In this document: piece by piece, positions 36,950 through 46,755 of the stretch
How the letters are laid out: every line of letters begins with the position of its first letter
Numbering within the stretch: the first letter of the stretch is position 1
Assembly (NCBI GenBank): GCA_965267335.1
Contig: OZ253953.1
Location: forward strand, 3,658,001 to 3,722,000
DNA length: 64,000 nucleotides
DNA from: G965267335 sp965267335
GTDB taxonomy: Bacteria; Bacteroidota; Bacteroidia; Cytophagales; JAAEPT01
Direction: 5' to 3'
The notes under the pieces: model-generated
Told to the model about the DNA's origin: nothing
Database searches by the model: none
The model's input: only the letters and a program-made list of their open reading frames with translations
Program-made: the position numbers and the translations under genes

Positions 36950-38278
36950 TTAGCGTCCTCCCATCATGTTAGCCAATCCTTTTTTGCCTCCCCCCATTTT
37001 GTTCATGCGCTTCATCATCTTGCGCATGTCGCCAAATTGTTTCATGAGGTTGTTGACCTGCTGAATGGAAGTACCACTTCCTTCTGCAATCCTCTTTCTG
37101 CGGGAGCCATTAATTGAATCGGGATTCTCTCTCTCGTAGGGTGTCATTGATTGAATGATAGCCTCAATAGGCTTAAAAGCATCATCATCCACTTCTACTC
37201 CTTTCATCATCTTACCCATACCGGGTATCATACCAAGTAAATCCTTAACGCTTCCCATTTTCTTAATTTGTTCCAGCTGCGAAAGGAAATCGTCAAAGTT
37301 GAATTGATTTTTTCGAATCTTCTTGTTCAGTCGTCTGGCTTCCTCCTCATCGAAAGCATCCTGCGCTTTTTCTACCAGGGACACAACATCACCCATTCCC
37401 AGGATTCTTTGCGCCATCCTATCAGGATGAAACACATCGAGGGCATCCATTTTTTCCCCTGTGCTAATAAACTTAATTGGTTTATCAACTACATTCCGAA
37501 TAGAAAGAGCTGCACCACCCCGTGTATCACCATCTAATTTGGTTAGTACGACTCCGTCAAAATCGATTCTATCGTTAAAGGTCTTAGCTGTATTCACAGC
37601 ATCCTGGCCTGTCATCGAGTCAACTACGAAGAGTGTTTCAGAAGGCTTGATTGCTGACTTAACATTCTCAATCTCCTTCATCATTTCTTCATCGACCGCC
37701 AATCGACCGGCCGTATCCACGATAACTATTTTCTTCCCCGTTGATTTGGCATGTTTGACAGCATTCTGAGCAATCTGGACAGGGTTCTTATTTTCTACCT
37801 CGGTATAGACCTCTACATCTACCTGCTCACCAAGAACCTTGAGTTGGTCTATGGCCGCTGGACGATACACATCACAGGCAGCGAGAAGAACCTGTCTTCC
37901 TTTTCCCTTAAGCATTTTGGCAAGTTTACCTGTGAATGTGGTTTTACCTGAACCTTGAAGACCAGCAATCAATATAACAGCCGGGTCACCGGATATATTT
38001 ATATCCTCCTTGTGCCCACCCATAAGCTCAGCTAGCTTCTCATTGGTGATTTTGATAAATAGCTGTCCGGGAGTTACCGATACTAAGACATCCTGACCTA
38101 AGGCTTCCTCCTTGATTTCATCGGTTATTGTTTTTGCCACCTTGTAGTTAACATCAGCATCAATCAGAGCTCTTCTGATTTCCTTAGTGGTTTGAGCCAC
38201 ATTGATTTCAGTAATCTTTCCCTGACCTTTCAGAGTCTTAAATGCCTTATCGAGTTTACTACTTAAACTTTCAAACAT
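36950..38278 (-). CDS. ffh: Signal recognition particle protein Ffh
   Basis: This SRP GTPase binds signal sequences at the ribosome and targets proteins to FtsY/SecYEG. The NG domain shows GLQGSGKTTFTGKLA, AACDVYRPAA, VDTAGRLAVDEEM and TKLDGDTRGGAAL. The Met-rich M domain has MIPGMGKMMKG and RRKRIAEGSGTSIQQVNNL for SRP RNA contact, and ends in MMKRMNKMGGGKKG. Length 442 aa is normal. The start ATG at 38278 is clear. Confidence 0.97.
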   Translation of the reverse strand: MFESLSSKLDKAFKTLKGQGKITEINVAQTTKEIRRALIDADVNYKVAKTITDEIKEEALGQDVLVSVTPGQLFIKITNEKLAELMGGHKEDINISGDPAVILIAGLQGSGKTTFTGKLAKMLKGKGRQVLLAACDVYRPAAIDQLKVLGEQVDVEVYTEVENKNPVQIAQNAVKHAKSTGKKIVIVDTAGRLAVDEEMMKEIENVKSAIKPSETLFVVDSMTGQDAVNTAKTFNDRIDFDGVVLTKLDGDTRGGAALSIRNVVDKPIKFISTGEKMDALDVFHPDRMAQRILGMGDVVSLVEKAQDAFDEEEARRLNKKIRKNQFNFDDFLSQLEQIKKMGSVKDLLGMIPGMGKMMKGVEVDDDAFKPIEAIIQSMTPYERENPDSINGSRRKRIAEGSGTSIQQVNNLMKQFGDMRKMMKRMNKMGGGKKGLANMMGGR

Positions 38279-38351
38279 GTCTTAATGATTTTGAATTTAT
38301 CCCTTCACCTAACGGGTTTGCAAAATTAATGAAATTAGTGAAAAATAGAAC

Positions 38352-39896
38352 CTATGCTGGCAATCCTGGTTCGACTAATACAATATCTTCTTTGTCAACC
38401 ACCACTTGACCGGGCAATGAACCCTTAGGTTTTCTCACGAACTTTTTTGGAGTACAGATAACCGGACACAGACTATCGGTCTTCCTTTTTGAGAAATAAG
38501 CAGCTATTGCGGCTGCCTGCTCTATAACATACTTTGGAAAAGGTCTAGATGAATTATGTTTAATTACCACATGTGAACCGCTTACATCTTTAGCATGAAG
38601 CCATAGGTCATCCTTATGACTGTGTTTCTGAGTAAGCAAATCGTTATTCTTTGAGTTTCTTCCCACCAGTATCTTGAATCCATCAACCATGAATTCCTTA
38701 AACAAACCTTCTTTTTTATCGTCCTGACTATGAGTCGCAAAAACCTCTCTCTCGTACTCCTTCAACATTTTTATATTATTACTAACCGACACTTTCTGTT
38801 CAAAACTTTCCAGATCCTTTAATTCCCTTTGTTTATCGGTCAGCACTTGTCGGAGCTGATCAATTTCCAGCGATTGATTCTTTGCCTTTCTGTAATACCT
38901 TTCAGCATTTTTTTGTGGAGAAAGATCTTTTTTGAGTTTTATTGTAATTTCTTCTCCGGTGTAAAAATTTTGCAATTTGACCATTGTCGCACCAGTCGGT
39001 ATTGCATGCAAATTTGCCATTATAATATCCGCAACCTGATTATAAGGAGTTGTGTTTTCTATTTGTTGCAACCTCCTATCCGTGGCTTCAATTGTATTCT
39101 TAGTCTTCGAAATTTGCTTTGAACAAGATGAAAGAAGTTTTTTCTTAATTGATGAAAGTCCACTATCCCTCAGCTTAGTTACCACAAATTGATTAATCGC
39201 TTCGATTGGGTCATCAAAACTCTCAACAATTTCGCCTAGAGGAATCAGGCTTAGAGCCAAACTATCATTTATATTAATCACGAAGAAATTCGGCTTGGCC
39301 ATAACCTCCAATGCTTGTTGACATAAATTCCATTTAGCCTGGATATCAGAATTTTCATACTCCTTTTCTTTTAGCCAGCCTTTTACCAAAGGACCGAAGG
39401 TGGGGAAAATTTTTCGCAGATCACCATCAACTTCCTTGAAGGCTTCCAAGGATTGATCTATGATTCGATCTGGGGTCTCCAAATACTCGCTTTCAACATA
39501 CTGCGACCTGAAGCTCTCAATAATTTTAGACTCATGCACCAAAAACAAATTGGCTCTTCGACCATACAGCAGAAATATCATTTCATAACCATTCTCAAAA
39601 CGAATCAAAAAGCTACGATCGTTTTCGCAGACCAAGACACCTTCAACTTTTGAGTCAAGAACCGTTTTAAAAAGATTGACACTATTTTTTTTTGCTCTAT
39701 GAAATTCCTTAGGAAACGAGAGCGCACATAATCCACCTCCAAGCGCGGCTCTCATAACAAACTCGGAATTACTGTCAGCAAAAATAAGGACCAGCTCGTC
39801 TTTATTCTGACTAAAGCATTCCAGTAATGATTTTCCGGTTATCTTCTTTTCGACAACAGGTACAAGGTGCTTAAGAAAGTGATAATTATTGTGCAC
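38352..39896 (-). CDS. rqcH: RqcH-like NFACT ribosome quality-control protein
   Basis: This 514-residue protein is the bacterial homologue of Rqc2/NEMF. In other bacteria RqcH adds Ala tails to nascent chains on stalled 50S subunits. An N-terminal NFACT-N region opens with HNNYHFLKHL, a conserved Bacteroidota start. A helical/coiled-coil middle follows (KTKNTIEATDRRLQQIE, then YYRKAKNQSLEIDQL), and the NFACT-R domain is at about 400-505 (GFKILVGRNSKNND, DLWLHAKDVSGSHVVIK). The start is GTG, overlapping the stop of the upstream MBL gene as TAGTG. It is the last gene of an operon with a phosphorelay. Confidence 0.9.
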   Translation of the reverse strand: MHNNYHFLKHLVPVVEKKITGKSLLECFSQNKDELVLIFADSNSEFVMRAALGGGLCALSFPKEFHRAKKNSVNLFKTVLDSKVEGVLVCENDRSFLIRFENGYEMIFLLYGRRANLFLVHESKIIESFRSQYVESEYLETPDRIIDQSLEAFKEVDGDLRKIFPTFGPLVKGWLKEKEYENSDIQAKWNLCQQALEVMAKPNFFVININDSLALSLIPLGEIVESFDDPIEAINQFVVTKLRDSGLSSIKKKLLSSCSKQISKTKNTIEATDRRLQQIENTTPYNQVADIIMANLHAIPTGATMVKLQNFYTGEEITIKLKKDLSPQKNAERYYRKAKNQSLEIDQLRQVLTDKQRELKDLESFEQKVSVSNNIKMLKEYEREVFATHSQDDKKEGLFKEFMVDGFKILVGRNSKNNDLLTQKHSHKDDLWLHAKDVSGSHVVIKHNSSRPFPKYVIEQAAAIAAYFSKRKTDSLCPVICTPKKFVRKPKGSLPGQVVVDKEDIVLVEPGLPA

Positions 39897-40657
39897 TAAA
39901 GATTAATTGACAAACCATCATGAGCCAAATGAATTCTTTCGGGTAACTCCTTACTGACCTCCGCATGAAGCCCCAACTTATGACTAATATGAGTAATATA
40001 GCCTTTTTCAGGTGAAAATTCGTTAATCAAATCAACAGCTTCAGCAAGTGTAAAGTGAGAAATATGCTCTGTCTTTTGAAGGCCATTGACAACAATTACC
40101 CGACTCCCTTTTATTTTTTCTTTTTCAGCTTCGGAAATAAAATTTGCGTCAGTGATATAAGTAAAGTCTCCAATTCGAAATCCAAATACAGGAAGTTTAT
40201 AATGTAAAGTATCAATAGGCACAACTGTAACCCCGTTAATTTGGAAAGGCTCGTTGTGTATTTGGTGTACTTCTACACTGGGAACACCAGGATACTTTAC
40301 TTCCTCAAAGACGTAAGCAAACTCTTGTTTTAGTTGATCAATGACCCGGTCTCTTGCATAAACGGGCACATCTCTCTTTTGCTTAAAATTAAAAGATCGT
40401 ACATCATCCATCCCAGCCGTATGATCTTTATGCTCGTGAGTAAAAATTAGTGCATCAAGCCTGTTAATATTTTCTCTAAGCATCTGCTGCCGGAAGTCTG
40501 GCCCGGAATCAATCACAAAACTATTACCATCTACCTCAATATGAACTGCTGTCCGCAATCTCTTGTCCCGGAAGTCCATTGATTTACATACTTCGCATTC
40601 ACATGCGATTACGGGGACTCCCTGTGAAGTTCCGGTCCCTAAAAATGTAATTTTCAC
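39896..40657 (-). CDS. MBL-fold metallo-hydrolase (PhnP-like)
   Basis: This 253-residue metallo-beta-lactamase-fold hydrolase resembles PhnP cyclic phosphodiesterase. Visible elements are FLGTGTSQGVP, a Cys cluster (CECEVC) as in PhnP, the metal site HEHKDHTAGMDD, FVIDSGPDF, and later His residues in HISHFTLAEA and YITHISHKLGLHAE. Start is GTG, overlapping the preceding stop by four bases (GTGA). Substrate is unknown; similar genes often lie beside rqcH or tRNA-processing genes. Confidence 0.9.
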   Translation of the reverse strand: MKITFLGTGTSQGVPVIACECEVCKSMDFRDKRLRTAVHIEVDGNSFVIDSGPDFRQQMLRENINRLDALIFTHEHKDHTAGMDDVRSFNFKQKRDVPVYARDRVIDQLKQEFAYVFEEVKYPGVPSVEVHQIHNEPFQINGVTVVPIDTLHYKLPVFGFRIGDFTYITDANFISEAEKEKIKGSRVIVVNGLQKTEHISHFTLAEAVDLINEFSPEKGYITHISHKLGLHAEVSKELPERIHLAHDGLSINL

Positions 40658-40929
40658 AACCTGAGTTTCGTTTGATTCAAGTCAGCAAGAAACTTAATGT
40701 TCTTCTCTCCCATTCCAGATTGATCAAGCTCCACCTGCTTCAGAATATCTAAAAGGCAGTTGATCTTACCTTCCAATGAATAATATTTATTGATTACAAC
40801 GACCTGAGTCTCTTTCAGTATACAATAACCGGATTTGAACTGACCTTTTTCATAGCGAAGGATATAGTCTGATTCCGCAAAAACGTCTTCAAGTTTGTTT
40901 AAAAAGTGTTTTGTATACTTTATCTGCAT
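40654..40929 (-). CDS. Hypothetical protein (91 aa) in the phosphorelay-rqcH operon
   Basis: This small soluble protein is not recognised. It is basic, with predicted alpha-beta structure (KYTKHFLNKLEDVFAESDY, VVVINKYYSLEGKINCLLDIL), and has no membrane segment. It overlaps the MBL gene by 4 bases and starts one base below the CheY-like stop, so translation is coupled. The tight overlaps and ATG start support a real gene. Confidence 0.7.
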   Translation of the reverse strand: MQIKYTKHFLNKLEDVFAESDYILRYEKGQFKSGYCILKETQVVVINKYYSLEGKINCLLDILKQVELDQSGMGEKNIKFLADLNQTKLRL

Positions 40930-41301
40930 TTACTCAGTGTACTTTTTGACCGTGCTCACTAGAACATCAAAGTCGAGTGGTTTTTCCAGACACTCATTGA
41001 TACCGACTTCATGAAACTGCTCCTCGCTATAATTCATAGCATTGCCTGTGATCGCTACAATGGGTATTTTAGACTTTACGTCATCCTCTAAAGATCTTAT
41101 TGCCTGGGCACAATCAATACCATTCATTTTTGGCATATTGATGTCCATGAGTATAATATCAAAATCGCCTCCATTGAGTTTTTTAAGAACGTCTTCACCG
41201 TTCTTAACGGCAGTAATTTCATAATTCTGGAATTCAAGAATTTTCTTAGTCAGATTCTGAATTACAGAACTATCTTCCGCTACTAGTACCTTTTTTCCCA
41301 T
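40930..41301 (-). CDS. Single-domain CheY-like response regulator
   Basis: This 123-residue receiver domain has the acidic pair in VLVAEDSSVIQ, phospho-Asp in DIILMDINMPKM, Thr in VAITGNAM, and Lys in CLEKPLD. There is no output domain. It starts two bases after the hybrid kinase stop and is likely the partner of that kinase's HPt domain, carrying phosphate on to another protein. Confidence 0.93.
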   Translation of the reverse strand: MGKKVLVAEDSSVIQNLTKKILEFQNYEITAVKNGEDVLKKLNGGDFDIILMDINMPKMNGIDCAQAIRSLEDDVKSKIPIVAITGNAMNYSEEQFHEVGINECLEKPLDFDVLVSTVKKYTE

Positions 41302-41303
41302 AG

Positions 41304-44300
41304 TTATAGTTTTAAAATCTCCTTATAGCTTTGTTGAAACTTAATAAATTCATCGCTCAAAAGGTTCAACTGATTCTCCGTATCAATAGCAACCTCTTTC
41401 TTCATTTTGCCCTCTATATCACGGGCAAGTTCAGATAATTGGGTCACTCCTAATGTACCTGCCGTACCTTTTAAAGTGTGCAAGTTACTTAAAATTATTT
41501 TTTTGTCTTTTGAATTGAGACATTCATTAATCAGAATCTGTGCCTCATTTTCAAAATCACTGTACACTTCACGAAGCATTTCCTTTCCTCCAATCTCTTC
41601 TAGCTGAAGCGCTACATTCTGATCAATTACTTTAGCTATCTTGACGTTTCCATCTGCCTGGTTCTTAGTAACAGTCCCCTTGGTCCCGTGTTTCGTAACC
41701 TCCTTTACCTTATTAATCAAAGTTTCTGCCGCAATTGGTTTAGGTAAATATCCATCAAGCCCCGCCTTTAGCATTCTACCTTCATCTTCTTCCATTGAAT
41801 AAGCTGTCATGGCAATAATTGGAGGAAGGTTTTTATAATTCAGCTCTTTAATTTTTGTCGTTGCCGTGATCCCATCCATCTCTGGCATTTGGATGTCCAT
41901 GAAGACCAGGTCATAGTTCTTGTTCTTTTTAACTTGTTCTATGGCCTCATAACCGTTTCCTGCAATATCCACCACACAACCTGCCTTGGTAAGAATTACA
42001 CTAGCAACCCTTTGATTAACGAGATTATCATCCACAAGCAGAATATAGGGGGTCTTATTCTTGAAATGTACATCGCTGATCTTTAAAGATTGCTCACTGG
42101 CCAATTTGGGTTTTTTATCGGTTTCCTGAACCTTAATTGTAAACCAGAACGTACTTCCTTTTCCGGGTTTGGATTTAACACCAATTTCTCCATCCATCAA
42201 CCGGCAGAGTTCTTTAGAAATAGCTAATCCCAAACCCGTACCTGAATATGATTTTGATGAAGAATTGTCCAACTGATTGAAGTTTTTGAACAACAAGCCC
42301 ATATCTTCTTTATCAATTCCAATCCCTGAATCCTTGATCTCAAATTTTAGTAGCGCATGGTCTCCACGCTTTTCTTCTAATCCGGCTTTAATTTTGACAG
42401 TACCTTTATCAGTAAATTTAATTGCATTAGAAGTCAGGTTGGCCAATATTTGCAGCAATCTGGTCTCATCAGCCATCACACTTTCAGGAATATCTTCTTT
42501 CACTTTGTACTCCAGCTTTATATGCTTGCTGTTGGCTTGCTGGTTGAACAAAGAATAAAGCTTTTCCACGGTTGCATTAATCGAAACTGGGACTTCCTTC
42601 AACTCCATTTTCCCTGCCTCTAGCTTGGACAAGTCCAATATATCATTAAGAATCTCAAGGAGTATTTGAGAGGATTTTTTAATGGTAAAAATGTAATCCT
42701 GTTGCTCAATATTAAGAGTGGTATCCATCAACAGATCAATCATTCCAATGATACCATTCATTGGAGTTCTGATTTCATGGCTCATGTTGGCCAGGAACCT
42801 CTCTTTTACTTTCAAAGATCGTTCAGCCAAGTCCTTAGCCTTAATGAGCTCTTCTTCTGTTTCTTTCAAAGAGGTAATATCCCTGACCAGTCCATCAACG
42901 GCAATCGGCCTTCCCTTCCTATCATGTACTAGCTTAAGGTTCGACAAAATCTGGATTTGGGTATTATCTTTTTTGATGAGATTAGCCTCGAAGTTTTTTA
43001 CCTCACCAATTTTCATTAATTCCTTGATCAACCCACCCTGAAACTTTGTGGTAACAAAGAACCGGTTGATATCCTTACCAATTATATTTTTTGGGTCATA
43101 GCCTAGTACCTTTTGTGCTGAAGGACTTACCATGATAATCTTACCCTCTATATCCGCACGGAAGTACACGTCCTGCAGATTTTCAAAAATATTCCTAAAC
43201 TTCTCTTCACTTTGAGAAAGACCTATCTCGGCCATCTTCTTTTCAGTAATATCATGGGCAATTCCTGAAACTTCTTCTATCCTGCCGTTCGGTAAGAAAA
43301 TTGGATTAAGAAATACTTCCCTCCAAATATCATTACCTTTCTTATCCTTAATGTCAATTTCAAAATGCTGTGGTATCCCTTGAAAAGCCTCAACATACCT
43401 CTCATCGACATAGCTATGAAACTGTGGATCGGATAGCATCCAACGGGGCTTGATACCATCAGGATCAATCGAGGGACGATTTCCATGATGATACTTTATC
43501 GCGTCAGAATAATTCTGGTTAAAAGAAGTAAGCCCCCGCTTTCTGTTAACTGACCAGATCAGGTGTGTACTACTTTCGAAAATAGCATTCAACCGAGCAC
43601 GATGTTCATTGATCTGATCCTCATATTTTTTCCTTTCGATGGCTAAGGCTATTTGCCCTGAGATAAAATCCAATAGATTGAGCTCACGCTTCGTATACTT
43701 ATTCCGGTCACTATGACTCTTTACTGAGATAACCCCCGTAATTCTTCTATCAATTTTCAAGGGCACTCCCAACCAAACCTGAGGTTCGGGTCCGTAAAGT
43801 TCAAGTAAGCCTTCTGAAACCAGCGCCCGGATATCCTCCTCAAAAAGAAAAACTGGACGTTTCTTCTTTAAGGTATATTCCGTCAACCCTTTTGCAAAAG
43901 GGCGGCTGTAGGCATCAACCTTACCTCCGAAAATCTCATCACAGTAATAAGGAAAATTAAGGAGTTTGTTTTCGTCATCGTAGAGTGCAACGTGAAAGTT
44001 ATTGGCAAAAATATGCTCTTTGAGTGACCCATGAATACTAGTTAGTAGTTCGTCAAGGTTCTTACTTTCAATAATTAGGTTGGCAATAGAATAATAAAGT
44101 TCCTGAGCCCTTTCTCCTCGGATTCGTTCAGTATTATCATAAAAAATACCAGTATAGGCTACTGGTTTACCATTTTCATAATTACAGTTAATACTGCCGC
44201 TGACATGAATTTTTTTACCTGTTTTGGAAACAAAATCCGTATCAATTTTATCTAAATCTTTTCCTTTCAGTGCTGCTTCAAGATAATTATGCATCTGAGC

Positions 44301-44624
44301 CTGATGAGCGGGATGAACATAGTCCTTGAGTTTCATCTTCTCTACGTCCTCATCATTATAACCAAGTGCATTTTTCCAGGCGGTATTGACAAACAACAGA
44401 CGTCCATCGAGAGAAAACACCTGAATCAAATCACTGGCATTGTCGAAAAAGTCATGCAGGTTACGATTGCTCGCTTCAAAGGACTTGAAGTTAATGGTTT
44501 GATTGAAATAGCTTCCTGCACTATTCTTTTCTTTCCTGTGCCTCCTCTCCAGGTCTCTTACTTTCGACTTGAGCTTGGAAATCTCCTTGAGCAATCTCTC
44601 CTTATCTTTGTTTAAGGAATCCAT
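41304..44624 (-). CDS. Hybrid sensor histidine kinase (PAS-GAF-PAS-PAS-HisKA-HATPase-REC-HPt)
   Basis: This 1106-residue soluble phosphorelay protein starts with a coiled coil (about 1-40) but no transmembrane helix. Order: PAS (DLIQVFSLDGRLLFVN), GAF (about 180-335, EERK-type helix at the end), PAS, PAS (DVYFRADIEGKIIMVSP). HisKA has the phospho-His in MSHEIRTPMNG. The HATPase has NLTSNAIKF, DSGIGI and GTGLGLAIS. REC is at about 870-985 (LLVDDNLVNQ, FMDIQMPEM). A C-terminal HPt has LHTLKGTAGTLG. The four-step phosphorelay could pass phosphate to the adjacent CheY-like protein. Confidence 0.94.
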   Translation of the reverse strand: MDSLNKDKERLLKEISKLKSKVRDLERRHRKEKNSAGSYFNQTINFKSFEASNRNLHDFFDNASDLIQVFSLDGRLLFVNTAWKNALGYNDEDVEKMKLKDYVHPAHQAQMHNYLEAALKGKDLDKIDTDFVSKTGKKIHVSGSINCNYENGKPVAYTGIFYDNTERIRGERAQELYYSIANLIIESKNLDELLTSIHGSLKEHIFANNFHVALYDDENKLLNFPYYCDEIFGGKVDAYSRPFAKGLTEYTLKKKRPVFLFEEDIRALVSEGLLELYGPEPQVWLGVPLKIDRRITGVISVKSHSDRNKYTKRELNLLDFISGQIALAIERKKYEDQINEHRARLNAIFESSTHLIWSVNRKRGLTSFNQNYSDAIKYHHGNRPSIDPDGIKPRWMLSDPQFHSYVDERYVEAFQGIPQHFEIDIKDKKGNDIWREVFLNPIFLPNGRIEEVSGIAHDITEKKMAEIGLSQSEEKFRNIFENLQDVYFRADIEGKIIMVSPSAQKVLGYDPKNIIGKDINRFFVTTKFQGGLIKELMKIGEVKNFEANLIKKDNTQIQILSNLKLVHDRKGRPIAVDGLVRDITSLKETEEELIKAKDLAERSLKVKERFLANMSHEIRTPMNGIIGMIDLLMDTTLNIEQQDYIFTIKKSSQILLEILNDILDLSKLEAGKMELKEVPVSINATVEKLYSLFNQQANSKHIKLEYKVKEDIPESVMADETRLLQILANLTSNAIKFTDKGTVKIKAGLEEKRGDHALLKFEIKDSGIGIDKEDMGLLFKNFNQLDNSSSKSYSGTGLGLAISKELCRLMDGEIGVKSKPGKGSTFWFTIKVQETDKKPKLASEQSLKISDVHFKNKTPYILLVDDNLVNQRVASVILTKAGCVVDIAGNGYEAIEQVKKNKNYDLVFMDIQMPEMDGITATTKIKELNYKNLPPIIAMTAYSMEEDEGRMLKAGLDGYLPKPIAAETLINKVKEVTKHGTKGTVTKNQADGNVKIAKVIDQNVALQLEEIGGKEMLREVYSDFENEAQILINECLNSKDKKIILSNLHTLKGTAGTLGVTQLSELARDIEGKMKKEVAIDTENQLNLLSDEFIKFQQSYKEILKL

Positions 44625-44821
44625 TAGTTACAATTTAGGTATTTTTCTTCCTAAAAATTCGGATTCGAATATGGATTTTAACTTTTACTCGCCTCAACAA
44701 ACAATCTTTTGTTAACCTTGAAGTTGTTTTTAGTAAATTCGTTTGTGTTAACTCCAGTATAATCGCTACGAAAAAGAAAATAGTTTTTACCGTATCCAGT
44801 GACCCCGCTTATGATCAGAGG

Positions 44822-45868
44822 ATGTATCGCATTTGTACTACGCTACAAGATGCCGGTTATCAGGTAACTCTCTTGGGATGGAAAAAATTTCGAAAAAACG
44901 AAGCATACGATCCTAATTTCAAGACACGCACTATGAAACCGCTCTTTAAATCAGGCAAGTGGTTTTATATCGAAACGAACATCAGACTTTACTTCAAACT
45001 GCTCTTTACCAGATTTGATGCTTTGTGTGCCATTGACCTTGACACATTATTACCGGCCAGGGCGATTGCGAGACTCAAACACAAAAAACTAATTTATGAT
45101 TCTCATGAACTATTTACAGAACAACATGAAATAGCTACTCGTCCCAGAATTAAGCGTATGTGGGAGCGCATTGAAAAAAAGGGATTTAAGAATCTTAAAT
45201 ACGCATACACAGTCTCAGCATCTATTGCTGATTATTACAGAAACCAATACGGAATCCCATTCGAAGTAATCCGTAACCTGGACTACCAAAGGAATGCAGA
45301 GAAGCAAACAAGCACAGAAAAGAGAATAATTTATGTAGGAGCGGTTAATGCCGGTCGCGGACTTAAGGAATCAATATTGGCAATGCATAAGGTTCGCGCA
45401 AAATTATATATCTGTGGATATGGTGATCTACTGACCGACCTTAAAAATTTCACTAAGGAACAAGGACTTGAAAACAAGATCATCTTTACGGGAACACAAA
45501 CACCGGAACAATTAAGACTGCAACTATCGAAAGCTCACATCGGCCTGTTACTCCTCGAAGACATCAGCAAAAGTTATTATTACACGCTGGCCAATAAGTT
45601 CTTTGACTATGTACAAGCCGAACTTCCGCAAATCACTATCCCTTTCCCTGAGTATAAGAAGCTTAACGAAGAGTATGAAGTATCAGCTTTCTGTAATCTT
45701 GATTCAGAAGAGATAGCAAGAAACATCAACAAACTCCTGACAGACGCAGATTATTATGAACGGTTAGAGAAAAATTGTCGCACAGCAAAGACCCTATGGA
45801 ATTGGGAAAATGAATCTGTAAAACTGAAAGCATTCTATCAACAAGTATTCAATGACAGAACGCAATAA
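44822..45868 (+). CDS. GT4-family glycosyltransferase
   Basis: This GT-B enzyme likely adds a sugar to a glycolipid or surface glycan. It has an N-terminal domain (DSHELFTEQ, TVSASIADYY) and a C-terminal donor domain (IIYVGAVNAGRGL, IFTGTQTPEQLR, FDYVQAELPQI). The first ATG is at 44822, but the frame is open upstream and encodes the family's first strand (KKKIVFTVSSDPAYDQR). No ATG, GTG or TTG lies ahead of that strand. An ACG at 44768, followed by three Lys codons, stands where an ATG would be expected. The gene overlaps miaA by 17 bases. Confidence 0.88.
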   Translation: MYRICTTLQDAGYQVTLLGWKKFRKNEAYDPNFKTRTMKPLFKSGKWFYIETNIRLYFKLLFTRFDALCAIDLDTLLPARAIARLKHKKLIYDSHELFTEQHEIATRPRIKRMWERIEKKGFKNLKYAYTVSASIADYYRNQYGIPFEVIRNLDYQRNAEKQTSTEKRIIYVGAVNAGRGLKESILAMHKVRAKLYICGYGDLLTDLKNFTKEQGLENKIIFTGTQTPEQLRLQLSKAHIGLLLLEDISKSYYYTLANKFFDYVQAELPQITIPFPEYKKLNEEYEVSAFCNLDSEEIARNINKLLTDADYYERLEKNCRTAKTLWNWENESVKLKAFYQQVFNDRTQ

Positions 45869-46754
45869 ATACCTCGTAGTCATTGCAGGCCCTACTGCTG
45901 TCGGTAAAACAGCACTGACCATTGAACTTGCCCAACAGTTTGAAACTGAAATCATTTCTTCTGACTCCCGACAATTTTATAGGGAACTCGAAATTGGTAC
46001 CGCTAAACCCTCAGAACAAGAATTGACTCAGGCACCTCACCATTTCATTAACTCTCATAGCATTTTTGACGACTATGATGTTGGTGACTTCGAACGGGAA
46101 GCGATACAAAAACTTCATTCTCTGTTCCAAAAACATAATATCGTATTGATGACCGGTGGTTCCGGATTATATATTAAGTCAGTATTAGACGGACTTGATG
46201 AAATGCCTAAGGCCTCAGAAGCATTGAGGAATGAATTAAATAAACTTAGTATAGAAGAACTGCAACACAAACTCAAATCTTGTGACCCTGATTATTATGA
46301 ACAAGTAGACTTAAACAACCCACAAAGGCTTGTAAGAGCCATTGAAGTCTTCGAGGCATCAGGCAAACCGTTTTCTTCATTCAGAGCAAAGTCCCGGGTA
46401 GAGCGTCCATTTTCAGCAATCAAAATCATGCTCAACAGAGATCGTGAAGAGCTTTACAGGCGTATTGATCAGCGAATGGATTTAATGATCCAAAATGGCC
46501 TTTTTGAGGAAGCCGAAAAGTTCAAGTCTGAAATGCATCGCTATGCGTTACAAACAGTAGGTTATAAAGAAATATTTGGCTTCCTTGATGGTAAGTACGA
46601 CAGGGATGAAGCTATCCGACTTCTAAAAAGAAACACGAGAAGGTACGCAAAAAGACAACTCACCTGGTTCAGAAAAGACCCGGAATATCACTGGTTTCAC
46701 CCCGGTCAGAAGAAAGAGATAGTAGAACTGATCAACTCAAAGATTAAAGTTTGA
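45852..46754 (+). CDS. miaA: tRNA dimethylallyltransferase
   Basis: This enzyme transfers a dimethylallyl group from DMAPP to N6 of A37 in tRNAs reading UNN codons. The P-loop is AGPTAVGKTALT, followed by IISSDSRQFYRE and the conserved GTAKPS. GGSGLYIKSVLDG, LQTVGYKEIFGFL and KRNTRRYAKRQLTWFR are family signatures. Its ATG lies inside the end of the GT4 gene (17-base overlap). It converges on pfkA with a one-base gap. Length 300 aa is typical. Confidence 0.96.
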   Translation: MTERNKYLVVIAGPTAVGKTALTIELAQQFETEIISSDSRQFYRELEIGTAKPSEQELTQAPHHFINSHSIFDDYDVGDFEREAIQKLHSLFQKHNIVLMTGGSGLYIKSVLDGLDEMPKASEALRNELNKLSIEELQHKLKSCDPDYYEQVDLNNPQRLVRAIEVFEASGKPFSSFRAKSRVERPFSAIKIMLNRDREELYRRIDQRMDLMIQNGLFEEAEKFKSEMHRYALQTVGYKEIFGFLDGKYDRDEAIRLLKRNTRRYAKRQLTWFRKDPEYHWFHPGQKKEIVELINSKIKV

Positions 46755-46755
46755 C

